64,000 bases of DNA, taken from NCBI GenBank assembly GCA_963662155.1, contig OY759269.1, positions 13,974,642 to 14,038,641 of the forward strand, given 5' to 3'. The stretch comes from Lamellibrachia columna (taxonomy: Eukaryota > Annelida > Polychaeta > Sabellida > Siboglinidae). The translations under genes and the position numbers were made by a program. Positions 22,485-37,500 of this stretch are shown here, one piece after another; position 1 is the first letter of the stretch, and every line of letters starts with the position of its first letter. The notes under the pieces were generated by a model. That model was not told the DNA's origin. It made no database searches and was given only the letters and a program-made list of their open reading frames with translations.

Positions 22485-22599
22485 ATGGCAAGGCAGCATT
22501 GGGGCCGAGAAATCGAGTTTGTTTTGGCTTGTATCGGTAATGCCGTCGGCCTGGGTAACCTGTGGAGGTTCCCATACCTGTGTTACAGTAGTGGCGGAG
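22485..22599 (+). CDS. SLC6 exon 1: N-terminus and TM1
   Basis: Start ATG at 22485; donor GT at 22600, phase 1. Residues 17-34 carry [15 protein letters not shown], the SLC6 signature: Na+ ligands, substrate-carboxylate contact and gate Arg28. The next exon is more than 10 kb away. Confidence 0.93.
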
Positions 22600-25500
22600 G
22601 TGAGTGAGAACCGGAAGTGTGCGGCGCCCGCTATTTATACAGACAAGGCAATTATTGTATGTTTGTGTATGGCGGTCATAAATCGTTCGCCCCGTGCTAT
22701 TCACGACTCTGACAGCGACGTTGTTGACTTTAGTTATGTGAACAATTGCGGCGGGCACACGTACGTGCTAATCCGATTATGAAAGACCGATTACATTGTA
22801 TAAACCACTCGGACAAAATATTAATATATTATTATTCACGGTTATGTAAAACAACGTCGACGCCGCGACGAACCGTAATCGGCTTTGAAGAAATAATGTG
22901 ACACATGTTGCGTACGCAACGCCAACGCATGACAAAGACTGACGCTGCTGCACATAAATTATTAACGAATCGGTAGAATTTGTTGATGCGGACATCCTAG
23001 CCGAGGCACCCGGGCGGGGGGGAGTTATGTTATTGAATTAATCTATACCACATATCATGGAACAATGCAAATATTATAAATTAAGGGGTAGACCTATATA
23101 TTTGGTTTCACCCCATCATCTTGAAAATGATAATAATTGTTCCTAGCTTGTTGAATTTGACAGACGTCCATGGAAAATGGTGTATATTTTGACAGAAGTC
23201 TAAAACTTGTATTAGGGTTATTTAGATAAATTCTCAAGGATGGTATACTGGAAATGTATTGAAAGCCCCTCCTTTGGTTCTGTTGAGTTATCTTATTTAT
23301 GAATAATAAATATTTATACCATAATTATAAATCTGCTGTCTTAGTCTTGCTTATCTGACTTTCGCTCACCATCTGAATTCGCAGAGAAGAGAGTCTGGCT
23401 GCAGAAGTGTGGTATCGCTGTTACCCACTGTCACCACCCCATTTTGTGTAGGCGTTCCCATGAAGCGCCAGCAGCCAATAGGCATCATTATCGAGATGCT
23501 ACACAACAATTTTTTTGCCTAATTTAACTTTTCAGTCGGACCATTGTGTCCATATAATCAAAGTTTAAAGTTAATTCGAACTGCATCGTATCAACTGATA
23601 AAAGTTAACTCTTATCTTATGAAATAGTCAAATGCCCGGATGATAGCTACTTATATATGCACCCAGATTCTGGCCGCACACATAATTTGTCACAATGAGA
23701 ACCCCCACTCTACATCCAGACAAAGATGTGTGTGACAAACAGTGGCTCTACAGCGGGCAGCTTGGATAATCGAGGCTTGCTCTGTCTATAAGCCTTCAGC
23801 CAGAACAAGTGTGGCTCCAATCAAAAAAATAGGTCACAGTGACATTTTGTTTTCTTGCATCTTAGCAACCAACTAGGTTGCATCTTAGCAACCAACTAGG
23901 TTGCTAAGGTTGCTTCCCAACCATGTAATAATTGTTGACCAGATCATCTATTTGTTGGTTGCAGTACATTTTTTGTTTTTAATAATACTAATAAACTATA
24001 TTAATTAAACCATCATATGCACTCAGGATTTAGGGTGCATCAAATGCCAGCCTCCTAAAATTGGTTTGATTGTTTGAATAGAATGTTTATGGTGTACACA
24101 TTTAACTTCTTATGTTCAGTAAACACAACAACTCATCATCATTTCTTTCATCTAATTCTGCAACGTCATCAGTTCTTCACCGTCATCATCATCTTCTTTG
24201 ATTACCACCATCAACTTCTTCTTCATCATCTGCTTCATCGTCTTCTTCACCATCTTCTTCATCATTTTATTCTTCTTCATTTTTTTCTTTATCATCTTAT
24301 TCTTCAACACTATCATCTTCATCATCTTCTTCTTCATCTTCTTTATCACTGTCAGCTTCATCATCATCATCTTCTTCATCACTGTCAGCTTCATCATCTT
24401 CTTCATCATCATCTTCACCGTCTTCTTCATCATCATCATATTCATTATCTTCTTCTTCATCATCATCATCACCTCATCCATGCAAGAGTCACCTCACCAC
24501 AAGACAAAGCCTCTCCTTTTTTGTTTTACTTCTTTCCAGGTCCTTGTTTGAACGTCTGATTTGTTTACTTCTTATTCAAATGTTTGTTTCTGTCTCGTTT
24601 GGTTGCCACTAACCATGCATCTTCCCACGCTGTGCTGGGCGATGCAAGCTAGAGTTTGTTCTAATGTTTTACTTTAGTTGTGCATCATGTCTCAGCCCAA
24701 TATATCATGACTGCGAGAACATTCTAGTTGTGGGTGAATACGTTATGTGTTAGACATGTTGACATGTTGCTTTTCATGACATGGATTTGATGTTCCCAAT
24801 CCTCTCCATATTCTTCATCCAAATGATTTTGTATTCATTTTGATAGCCAGACTAGGATGTATGCGGATGACACAAAAGTGTTTAGAAAGGTTAACAATGA
24901 CGGTGATAAACAACATTTATAAAATTATTTAAATGGTCTGAAAATGGCCGATGTTATTCAATTTTGGGAAATGTAAATGCCTACATACAGGACACAGGAA
25001 CTTGGATGTAAGTTATAAAATGGGAGATACTGTTCTAGGTACTAAAAGAAAAAATATTCTAGGTACTACTGTAAAAGAAAAGGACTTATGAGTAAGAATA
25101 AGTGCTGATATGAAAGTTTCAGAGCAGTGTGGTATTGCAGCTTTAAAGAGTAATCAAATTATTGGTTGATTAGGAGAAATATAACATACAAGGAAAAATA
25201 GCTAATTATACCTCTGTATAAAGCAATAGTTAGGCCTCATTTAGAATACTGTATACTAGCGTGGAGACTATATCGTAAGAAGGAATGAATACAGATGAGA
25301 ACAATTAAAATCATTCCAGAACTGAGAGACCTTAGTTATGAAGAATGACTGAAAGAATGTGGTTTAACAACCTTACAGACAAGGAGGTTAAGAGGAGATC
25401 AAATTGAAGTTTTTAAGACATTGAATGGGTATGAAAAAATTGATAGAACAATTTTGTTCTCACTCGAGAAAGATAGTAGAACTAGAAGACATGAGGTAAC

Positions 25501-28500
25501 ATTAGTAAAGCATCAGTGTAGATTGGATATCAGGAAGTATTCATTCCCAGAGAGGATGATAAATGAATGGAACACATTATTTACATATTGTATAACTGCT
25601 AGCAGCGTGAATATGTTTAAAAACAAGGTTGACACATATCTCAGGAGGGCGGGTTACACATAGAAGAAAAATGCTGGACTCTCGATAAGCCAATGGCTTC
25701 CTTGTCCACTCGCCATCTGGGCCTTTGCCTTGGATGGCAATCTTGTTAAATATGTATTTATTACATGGGTAATTGCTGCTGACATAGGCTTTCCTGCATG
25801 GTTTAATATTGAAATAAGCAAGAGTCAGTGATTGCCACATCATGTGATGACTAATTACCAGCACAAAGGTATACATTTAAACGTATGCATGTTGTTAAAA
25901 TGTGGACTTCGTTTGTAATTGGTAGATCAAATTTGCTTGAACCACAATGGGGAACTTAATATATTGTTTGGTTGAATATAAACTAGTTGACTCTTAGACA
26001 ATGCAATGTTGTGTACTCTCTGTACAAGCTTACCACTGGTAGGCTTGAATACATCCGAGTACTTTCTGGAAATTCTCATTCATGCGCATGCACGCACACA
26101 GGTCTTACTATCAGCTTAAGTGTTCCTAATGTTTACAATCCAGTTAGTCTGAATAAAATATACATATGACTGTGAACCATGATTCAAGATGGCGGCTTAA
26201 TGTTGTCCTTTCTGCACAGTTCCGAATATGACGTGATTATCAGGAAAGTAAGAGGCACTGCAAACGTTAAATTGGCAAGCTATATGCGTGAATGTGCACT
26301 GCTGTTACATAGACAAACTGGAAAACATGAAGTGATATAGTATTGCCACACAAGAAGTGATAGAGTATTGCCACGTGAAGTGATAGAGTATTGCCACGCC
26401 CCAACAACTTGTTGCTGTGTACTGAGTCCTGCAATGCCTCCTAAACCAACACAGAGCAGCAGTCACACAGACGACTTGGGGGAAGTGCTTGTGCTACGAA
26501 TTATTGAATTATTAAATGATGACGCAGTAGTTGCAAAGTTGAAAAACGCTCTGTATCCATGCGATCTAGTGGACAAGATCGATTCGCTGAACGCACACAT
26601 CGATAACCTGACCAAACAGGTAAAGGCAAAGGACATGTATCGTTGAGCTAGAGAAGAAGAAGATACATGCACTCAAAGAAAGCAGCGACAACCTAGAACA
26701 ATACACCCATCAGGCCAACTTATGAATTCACGGGGTTCCTGAGACAAGTGAGGGCGAGGACACCGAAGCCACAATACTGGCAGTGATTAATGATAAGATG
26801 GGTGTCACCCTCCACTCTCACTGCACGACCAAGAGAGGACCCACTGCTTAGGTAGAAAGCGTACAGGCAGTCGACCCGTCATCATCAGATTTCGAACTGA
26901 ACGAATTCAGGATTATGTGTATTGCGCCTGGTTCACATTCAAGAAACATAAAACACAACAACGAAACACATAAATCTTCCTGAACGAGGACATGACTACA
27001 CGAATGATCGAAACTGGCATTCAAAACGAGGAAGCTAAAGAAACTAACGAAGCTGACGGACTGTTGGACGTTCAATGGGAAAGTCATGGTGAAGGATCTG
27101 GCAAATACGGTAAATAAAATAACATCAGATGACGACCTTCGGCTATATTAAGACAACAACACTTTAGTTTTCTTATACAATAACATGTGAGTGTGTACCA
27201 GTGACCACTGATTGATTTATTGTCAACACAGAGTGCCCCACTAGGCATTACTCAGTTAAGGGTCCCCACATTTGACATTTACATATAGCTGTGTGAGCCA
27301 GAGCAAAACAACCGGGATGCTAAGCGGCTAACTATGACGGAGGGGAAAAGAGGAAACATCAAGGAGTTGAGAGACTGAGACAGCAAAAGTATAGAAAGAG
27401 TAAAGCTGAATGGGTGAGAAGGACAGTCAGATCAAGAAGAGTAAAGAAACAAGTGAATCTGATGACATGTGCTGTAAATAGATTCGGAACCGCATTATCG
27501 CCCAGAAAGTGTCTACTGATGCGTAACGGCTAGCGCCCCATTGTCTGACTGACTGAGCGGCCAAAGTCCAGCTCCAAACACCTAAACAGCCAACTACAAT
27601 ACGATGGGGCCGAAGTCGCGTAAATACAGTGCTTCGAGAGACGACTCTACCACGGCCAAACTTATGGAAATTTTGAGGGACGAATCCTTTATCGCGAACT
27701 TTGCGGAATAAATCGCCGATGTCGTTGCCCAAAAACTAAACGTACGACTCGAGAACATGGAGAGAGTGACTGCCGCCCTGACCACAAAAATACGCACACT
27801 GGAGGAGAAGGTGGAAACCTTGGAGGTGGAGGCAGACAGACGCGAACAGTACACGCGTCGTCCTAACCTCCGCATCTCCGGCATCCCAGAAACTACAAAC
27901 GAGGTAACGAACGATCTAGTGATTACAACAATTAAGAAGATGGGAATCGATAACTTAGGCGCTTCCGATCTGGAAAGAAGCCATCGCATCGGCCAGAAGA
28001 CTGACAATCGTGATCGCCCCCATAGACGCACGATCATAGTGCGCTTTCGTAGCGAGGCGGTAAGAGACGACGTGTATCGGTCACGAACCAAACTGAAGAA
28101 CCACAATCAGCACCATCGAGACGAACAAGTATATATCAACGAAGATCTGACATCGAAGAGGGCAGCACTAGCATACAAAGCTAGATCACTCAAAAAAGAA
28201 AACAAAATCAACGATTGTTGGACATATACAGGAAGAGTTCTCGTAAAGACAAACACCGGAATGATCAAAGAAATCCACTCTGCAAAAGACTTGGACATGT
28301 ATTAAATGGATCTGAACATTCCTTGTTCACTGTACACTGAACACCTACACCTTCTCGTAGACCGATCGCTTGGACAGAAGCCACAGGTAACACCACTAGT
28401 GCCAACTGCCAACATTTTGTGTAGTGGCATTATGTGGACCAAAGACTTAAATATATATTAAACGGCTCCGAACATTATTCTGAAACATTCTTGAACATTC

Positions 28501-31500
28501 AAAGTTGCTACTACTGTGCCTCTGAACATTCTAAGTGACATATGAAATAATGATTATCGGGCCAGAGATTGCAGCATATTAGTTATAACACATTATATTA
28601 TTAATGTATTCTGGCTTGAACAGGATCTCTCCTTATTCTTTTAATTTTTAATACTCCCCGAACAGTTAGTTCGATCGATGTCTATGATGTTTTTTTTTTC
28701 ATACTTAATTTTGAAATACTCATTTTTTTCTTTGACAACAATTGTTACACAGACAACGTTTATTATTATGTTTACTCATGTATGCATCTTCGTTGGTGCA
28801 GAATACATAACATCAAATTCGAATAACATCCACAAGAGCATAACATTATCACGCTACAACACATACAAACATACGCACAATCAACATGAAACATTTTTAA
28901 ATGATGCATATGAGGTATACAAGATATAATGTATCAAGAAATCACCTGACGCATATCATGCTGCACAGTTCACATAAGCAAACTATGAACACTAAATGAC
29001 ATCGGATGAATCATTTCTACAGTATTTGGGTGGCTTACAGAACAACTTTTTAAATAATATCTTAGATGATAATACAAATCAGACTAATGAATTAAATGAA
29101 TTAAAACCCATACGTCTATCCTCATATTTTGATTCGGATGCATTTGATGCTTTGTGTAAAAAGAACAAAAATTGCTTCAGCATAATAAGCTCAAATATAC
29201 AATTTATTAATGCCAAATTTAGCGAATTAGAGGCATTCGTAGAGGAATTAAAAACTGAAAATATTCAACTTAGTGTTATATGCCTACAAGAGAGTTGTAT
29301 ATCTAAAAATGATGATTTCTCACACATACAGCTGGAAGGATACAATTGCATTACACAGGGAAAAACATCCAGTAAAAAGGGAGGACTAATCATATACGTT
29401 GACTCAAAATATACATACGAAGTGATTCAAAATCTAAACAACTATGAACTTTGGGAAGGGCTTATTATTAAAGTAAGTGAAGGTGGTTTGACCAAACCAG
29501 CAATAATAGGAAATATTTACAGGCCTCCAAGGAATCTAATTGATAACCTGAAACAGTTTATAACAGAATTTTCACTACTGCTATCATCCCTAGACCAAAT
29601 ACAACACAATGTAATCTTTGCTGGTGATTATAACATAAACCTGCTAAAGTTAAATGAAGATGAACTGATCAGTGATTTCTTTGATCTTCTTACATCACAT
29701 AGTATGTATCCCCAAATTACACTACCAACTAGATTTTCAGAAAAACACGGTACACTAATAGATAATCTTTTCTGTAAATTAACAAAAACAATTCTAGAGA
29801 GCAGAGCAGGTATACTCATAAAACAATTCTCAGATCACCAACCCTATTTTATCTTTATGGACACAACACAAAACAAACAATTAAATCCTAAAACAACTAA
29901 GATACACATGGAAACTAATGAAGCCTTATTAAAAGTTAAACATGACATTCATGCAGCAGACATTTATAGCAAAATGGATAAGAGTCCTAATGCTGATACA
30001 AATTCCAATTATAACCTTATAGATCAAATAATAGAAACGACTAAAAATAAACACATACAAACCAAAGTTGTCAAATTCCACAAATACAGACATAAAAAAT
30101 CAAACTGGATAACGAAAGGTATATTAAGATCAATTAAATATAGAGATAAATTATACAAACAACTGAAGATGTTAGATCCTGATTGTGCACAATATACCAC
30201 AAGTTGCACTAATCTAAAAACATACAACGTAATACTTAAGAAGAACATTCGTGAAGCAAAGAGATTACACTATGTACAACTTTTCGACAAATACAAATTT
30301 AATGCAGCAAATACATGGAAAGCAATTAATGAAATTATATCAAGACACAAATCTAGTACGCAATTTCCAACATATTTTAAACAAAATAACAAGACATATA
30401 CTAATAAGATTGACATAGCTAATGAATTTAATCATATCTTTACGGAAACAGGCCCTAATCTTGCGGAAAACATACAATGTACAACTGTAAATAATATCAC
30501 TAAATTTCTCAAAAACAAGAATACAAATGGTTTCAGATTCACAGAAATACAAGAGGAATCCGTATCACAAATAATCAATAACCTTCCAAATAAAAATAGC
30601 TATGGTTGTGATGGAATATCCAGCAAATTATTAAAACTTATTGAACCAGATATAGTGAAACCTTTAACATTATTAATAAATCAAGTGCTGAACACAGGAC
30701 AATTTCCTGACAAACTTAAAGTAGCAAAAGTTATTCCTATATTTAAGAAAAATGATCCCACATTATTCACAAATTATAGACCAATATCCCTTTTGCCTGT
30801 TATTTCAAAAGTATTGGAAAGAATTATGAATAACCAATTACTCATGTATTTTACTAATACAAAACTACTGTCTGATAGTCAATATGGATTCAGACCCCAC
30901 CATTCAACTGAATATGCAGCTCTAGAAATAGTCGATAGGATCACTACACACTTGGATAACAACCAATTACCCATCAGTATATTTCTTGATTTATCGAAAG
31001 CATTTGATACACTTGACCACACAATCCTCTTAAAAAAATTAGAACATTATGGGTTGGAACCATCAGCATTACAATTACTAAAGAGTTACTTAACAAACCG
31101 TGAGCAATTTGTAAAAATTGATGACATAAAATCAAATGTCTTACCTATAAACACGGGAGTCCCACAAGGCTCAATACTAGGTCCTCTGTTATTCATTATA
31201 TATATTAACGATTTCTCACAAGCCAGTAATGTCTTTAAATTCATTACATATGCCGATGATACTTCTCTAGTAAGTACGCTCGGGTCTTTTACAAATGGTA
31301 CAAACAATCCAAATACTGAACATATGATAAATACAGAACTACACAACATAGCAGAATGGTTAAAATTAAATAAATTAACATTAAATATCAACAAAACTAA
31401 ATATATGATTTTTCAAATGCCAAACAAAAAGGTAACAGTACCAACACTAACAATAGATGGTGTAAACATTGAAAGAGTCCAACATTTCAACTTCTTAGGT

Positions 31501-34500
31501 TTAATATTAGACACACATTTAAATTGGAATAAACACATTGAGAAAATAGCAAATAAGTGTTCTAGGACAATCGGAATTATAAACAAATTGAAGCATGTCT
31601 TACCAAAAAGTATCAGAATTATACTGTATAATTCATTAATATTACCCCACATAAATTACTGCCTAATGATTTGGGGCTATCAGTGTAATAGGATAATAAA
31701 ATTACAGAAGAAAGCAATTAGAATAATATCTGTAACCAAATATAACTCACATACGGAACCATTATTTAAAAGCCTCTCTGTTCTAAAGGTTGAAGACTTA
31801 CTTAAAGTACAGATACTACGATTTTATTATAAATTCATACACAAACAATTACCAGCATACTTACAAAGCTGGCCGATAAACCAGAATACACACATACATA
31901 ATCATTTCACGCGTAAACACAACAAAATACACACATTTAGAACACAACACGAATTTGCAAAAAAGTGTCTGAAATATAATTTACCACATATCATCAACAA
32001 TACTCCAGACATATTAAAAGATAAGGTGACCACACACAGCTTACAGGGATATATATCTTATGCTAAAAAAATTATTATAAAAAGCTATGTATGCATATGC
32101 ACCGAAGTTAACTGCTACACTTGCACGCATGGTCAATAATAAATAATTAATCTAGCTGTACGTGTTAACGTTAATCTACACAAGCGGAAATATACAATAA
32201 ATTCAATGAAAACGTACCAAGGTGGCTCCTATGAGAGCGACTTCTTTAGTCTTAATAGGAGTCTCCCAAATCCACGTTGTACTAAATATATTAATTAATA
32301 GGAATTACAGTTACTGTAATACTATGTACAAATGGATAAATAAACGATTTTGTCTGTCTGTCTGTCTGTCTGTCTGTCACATACCAGATGGCCTACTTGG
32401 TTTACCCCACTGGGGGTTTTAGTTGCAGTAGAGATAGCAATCTTGGTATTGCACAACATAGAATCAAGTATTGTGTTACACAGTACCTGGATTACTAGGC
32501 AATTACATGAGCAGGCATGCATGTATTTGACTTTGTTACTAACACATTATTATTTAGCTGTGCTGAATACGATGTTTTTATACATTATTCATAACTATAT
32601 ATAATTATGTGAGCAAGCAAGCAAGCTTGTGTGTGTGTGTGCGGGTGCGTGTGCGTGTGTGTGCATGATGTGACAATAAAATGGGAATACAGCCGGATTA
32701 AATTGACAAATATAGCATATAGTTTTTGTTGTTTCCAACAGAAGTATAAGAGCAGAAGGTAATGTACTGTGAAGTTTAGCATTGATGTGAACAAAGTCTT
32801 AGTCTGTTTCTCACTATCATGATCTGAGAAGTGACAGATCTGTCATCCTTGTGCCACACAAAGGGTTGCAATTGTAAATGCATGTCTTTGTTTGCAGCAG
32901 TCTGGCATAGTATGACTACGAGTGACACCGACACTTCGTCTCAGGGTTGAGGACTACATGTAAAATGAGTATCTAAACAAACAACCCTCTTGTCAGTTCA
33001 AAGCCATTTCATTCACTCAATGTTGCCTCAGTTCATTCTGTTAAATGAGTACCTGGCTATAGACAGTGGCGGAAATATGTGAATGGTCTTTTGCATAGTA
33101 ATTGCAACAAAGCTGAATGCTTCCCAGAGAAGTCAAGTTAGCATCAAGTTAGTGAACTTTAAAGCACTTTGAACAGTCCCAAGGACTGGATACCACGTTA
33201 TATAAGAACGTACCGTTACATTTTTTACCTCTTATGTTGCAGGGGCGTTTCTCATACCCTACCTGTTGATGTTAGTGGTGTGTGGGATACCCCTCCTCTA
33301 CCTGGAGGTCACGGTGGGCCAAGTGCTGCATTGTGGCCCTGTGGCTGCCTTCGCCAAACTCTGCCCTCTCCTACAAGGTGGGTTAGCAATGTTTCCCACA
33401 TCCCGTGTACAGGAATAGAGTACGGCCCATTCATAAATATCAACTTTTACCTAATTCACACATCTCTTCCCATTCCCTGATTTAGTACTTTAAAATGTTG
33501 ATAATTTTCCATATTGAAAAATATATCGATGCAACAACATTATGACACAGTGAATGTCTTTGCAAACATTTATCTCCAATAATTATGCTAAAGCGTTTGC
33601 GTTTTTCTAACAACTCCATGGTGTCATATTGATAATTGTTTTCCACGAAGTTATGAATTTCCAAGATGTTGGACTGTATTATTGTACAACCAGCTACGCG
33701 ATTTAAGACAACAGTACAAGTGTTGTTCCGTATCAGTCCACTACACGGTGCTTCATGACCCACTAGTAGTGATATTTCACATTAACCCCCTCTCCCCCTC
33801 CTCCCTCCCCTTAGTATGCTTTGTGTGAATACGTAAATGTCAATAATTGTGAATGGCACCTTAAGTTAGGATTATAATCTAATTAATTATAATATGGAAG
33901 GGATTATTGTGGACTGACATAAAATCTGTAATTATAATCACACTTCTGTAATCTTATGATCACATCGTGTAACTGATTATGGTCAGAGGATTTAGTTTTA
34001 ATAAGCTTTTTAATGAAAATTTTTATATAATGATAAAATACCATTGGTAGTAAAAACTTCTATAGCCGGAACTCTCGGGGATGTTAGCTCAGAGGCACAA
34101 CAAATCAGAATCGTTAAATATGCGATCATCAAGAGTGCAGGACCAGCGAGAAATAAAACTATTTCTATCTGTAAAAAATATATGGCGCTATAATGGAAAA
34201 TCACCAAATTGCTGTAATAATTGTTGTGGATATTTTGTGTTGCAGGGACGGGATTGGCCATAGTGGTGTTGAGTTTTCTCTTTGTCACATATTACAACGT
34301 GATCCTGGCCTGGGCACTGTACTACCTTAGCAGCAGTTTCCAAATCCCCGTGCCCTGGGCCAGTTGCAATCAGTCGTGGGCGGGGCCAAGCTGTTGGCAT
34401 GGCAATGGAGACAACATGTCGACAACAAGGCCCAATGATAGTGTTGCACCGAGTCAGGAATTCTTCGAGTGAGTTTGTATTCGTGGTCGCTTATCAATTT

Positions 34501-37500
34501 CATTCTTAGGAAATAATCTAAGAGACGCATTTTAAAATATTTTTGTCATCTCCTTTGTCCATTTTACCCACTAGCAAAAATACCCATCCTCGGCTCTGGA
34601 TGGGAAACCCTGGTAGTTTGTAAGTGACTATAACGATACACAACAATATCACAGAAATATCCTTCAATGCCTTGGTACTTGGTGCTGCCAATCAATATAT
34701 GTTGAAATGCAACTCTCGAAATTGCGACGTAATACTGGCAGTTATTTTATTGTCTAGCGACACCTTGCCCTTGTATTATGTAGTTTGGGACAATTGTAGA
34801 AAAGATGCATAACCTCAACTATTGTATGTAATTGTTCACATACCGTTGTGGACAATTGTACGTAATAACTACAAAGGGTAATTCGATTGTTCATGGACAA
34901 GATAATAGCGGGGTGTATTTCGATAAAATAAAACTGTTATGACCCGACCATGGGGTTGTAGACGAGCCCCTGAAAGCTTGGCGCCCGAGATGCAAAGCGT
35001 AGCCTGCATATAAACACTTGATCGATTATAGTAACATTAGGACATCTGCAACCCATGGTTGGATTAAATTTTAAAAATCTATTATGGTGTATCAAAAGTA
35101 AATATGATTACAGTTTTGAATGTGTTTACAAAAATACAATTATGATGACATTATATTCAATGTTTGGTCATGTAACCGGTAAAATAATAAATTTTTTATT
35201 GAAATGAAAAATACATACTACAGGTATACTAGCATCTTTGGTAGAATTAGAGGCATTCATGTCTTGTCACCAGTTGGCGGGATTTGTCTGCAACATTTTG
35301 TTGAAGTTAAAATGTATTTATAAAAATCGCTTTCATTTGTAATCGTTTACATGCAGAAATGACAGTGATCAGTACACATTTCATGGGTGTCAACATTACA
35401 TATTCACGCTTTTTGGACAAAATGTCCCACTTTTGTAATTTTCAAAGCAAAAAAATCACTGTAAAATCGATCTCTTTGATGCACATGAGGCCTTTCTAGG
35501 TACATCAAAATGGCTACCCATAAAACAATGTTAAAAAGAAAATAAATACAAAAACGATGACAGTTGATTGGCGGAGGAGGTCTCCTGAAGAGTACAATTT
35601 ACCCCTCTGCGGAGCAAGTTGCAACTCACTTTTGAAGCCATGAAACATCACCAAATAATTTTTTTTAAATCTTATTAATCTAGAATATTATATTAACTAT
35701 GATATGTGAAGAAATTGTTAGTTTATTAAAATTTTTTTTTACTGAAACTACACAATTAAAAAATAGCATCGAATAGCCGCCCTGGCCACCATAACAAATT
35801 ATTGGTTTTTTTTTCTCAAATGGCGCTGTTTTTTGCCTTGCCAATTAGATCAGAATAATTTATTTGACCATACAATCATATTAAATACAGCAAATATATA
35901 TAAATGAATGTATGGTCAGGGAGACTCTTATTAAGGCATGATGTATGCCGCTAACCATAAGAGTTGGTTAATGGATAATTTTAATAAAAATTTATAGTAG
36001 CACAATAATTATTGTAATAAACTAACTAATACTAACTAACTACTAACACTAACTAACAAACATCAAACAAGCAAAATATACACTAGAATAATAGTATGTA
36101 AATTACTCTAAAGTGTTAAAATAAAACTGACTTATTTAATTTAATATTCACACATTATCAAACTACTTATTCTATACAACTAGCCAACATTAACTAACAC
36201 CAATTAATATTAATTAACTGGTCCTCTAGCACTAATAATATTAACATAACATAATACTTACTGTAGCCCTAGACTTCTTTCAAATACTAACTGTATAACC
36301 TACTTATACTACAAAATACTTACTGTAGCCCTAGATATCTTTCAAATACTAACTGTATAATATCCAATTTACTTATACAAAATACTGTCATAGTGACCCT
36401 TTCTTTAGAGTTACTGTACAACAGTTACAGTTTGGGCTAAAACATTCAGTCATAGTGACCCTTTCTTTAGAGTTACTGTACAACAGTTACAGTTTGGGCT
36501 AAAACATTCAGTCATAGTGACCCTTTCTTTAGAGTTACTGTACAACAGTTACAGTTTGGGCTAAAACATTCAGTCATAGTGACCCTTTCTTTAGAGTTAC
36601 TGTGCAACAGTTACAGTTTGGGCTAAAACATTCAGTCATAGTGACCCTTTCTTTAGAGTTACTGTACAACAGTTACAGTTTGGGCTAAAACATTCAGTCA
36701 TAGTGACCCTTTCTTTAGAGTTACTGTGCAACAGTTACAGTTTGGGCTAAAACATTCAGTCATAGTGACCCTTTCTTTAGAGTTACTGTACAACAGTTAC
36801 AGTTTGGGCTAAAACATTCAGTCATAGTGACCCTTTCTTTAGAGTTACTGTGCAACAGTTACAGTTTGGGCTAAAACATTCAGTCATAGTGACCCTTTCT
36901 TTAGAGTTACTGTGCAACAGTTACAGTTTGGGCTAAAACATTCAGTCATAGTGACCCTTTCTTTAGAGTTACTGTGCAACAGTTACAGTTTGGGCTAAAA
37001 CATTCAGTCATAGTGACCCTTTCTTTAGAGTTACTGTGCAACAGTTACAGTTTGGGCTAAAACATTCAGTCATAGTGACCCTTTCTTTAGAGTTACTGTG
37101 CAACAGTTACAGTTTGGGCTAAAACATTCAGTTTCATAATTCCTTATGAAGTATTTTTACAGTATATTAGAAAGCCTTGGAGAGAATGGGTATAAATCTT
37201 ATTTTTGATTTCACATGGTACATTGATAACAGTGTGAATAATTGAATGTCTAATGCAATTAGTGGCAAAATTATTATTTACCCGGTTTATGTAGATATTA
37301 TTAGTTTCTGGTATGATAGGTATGACTATCTGATTTATGCACAATGGGTATAGCATTAAAGTATTCTGGTAAGATTTTGTTTACTAGTTTAAAATAGAAT
37401 TCTAATTGTTGGAGTTTAAAAATATCCAGTATTAAAAGACCTATGTTCTTGAAAGTGGGGTTGGTATGAGCATTATATTTGGAAGATGTCATAGTTCTCA

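Larger units (their letters stand above)
27604..32390 (+). mobile_element. Near-complete two-ORF non-LTR retrotransposon
   Basis: It holds ORF1 (27604-28305, one internal stop) and an uninterrupted ORF2 (28996-32139) with endonuclease and reverse transcriptase. A 3' UTR of about 210 bp ends in a (TGTC)n run near 32355-32380. The exact 5' end and target duplication were not found. The layout and the CR1/L2/jockey-like RT, without RNase H, place it in that broad group; the clade is not settled. It lies in SLC6 intron 1, same strand as the gene. Confidence 0.85.

Noticed and set aside
22484..22600. Monoamine transporter identity for the SLC6 gene
   Set aside because: TM1 lacks the Asp that binds the amine in DAT, NET and SERT; Gly is present instead.
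24074..24559. 161-codon His/Leu-rich frame and overlapping Phe/Ile- or Met/Lys-rich frames
   Set aside because: Produced by the TTC/ATC triplet tract; all frames are open because of composition.
34078..34150. Possible tRNA (gggatgttagctcagaggc)
   Set aside because: An A-box-like string only; no B box or cloverleaf pairing, and part of it matches a dispersed repeat at 50100.
36384..37132. CRISPR-like array
   Set aside because: Direct tandem repeat without unique spacers, in an animal genome.
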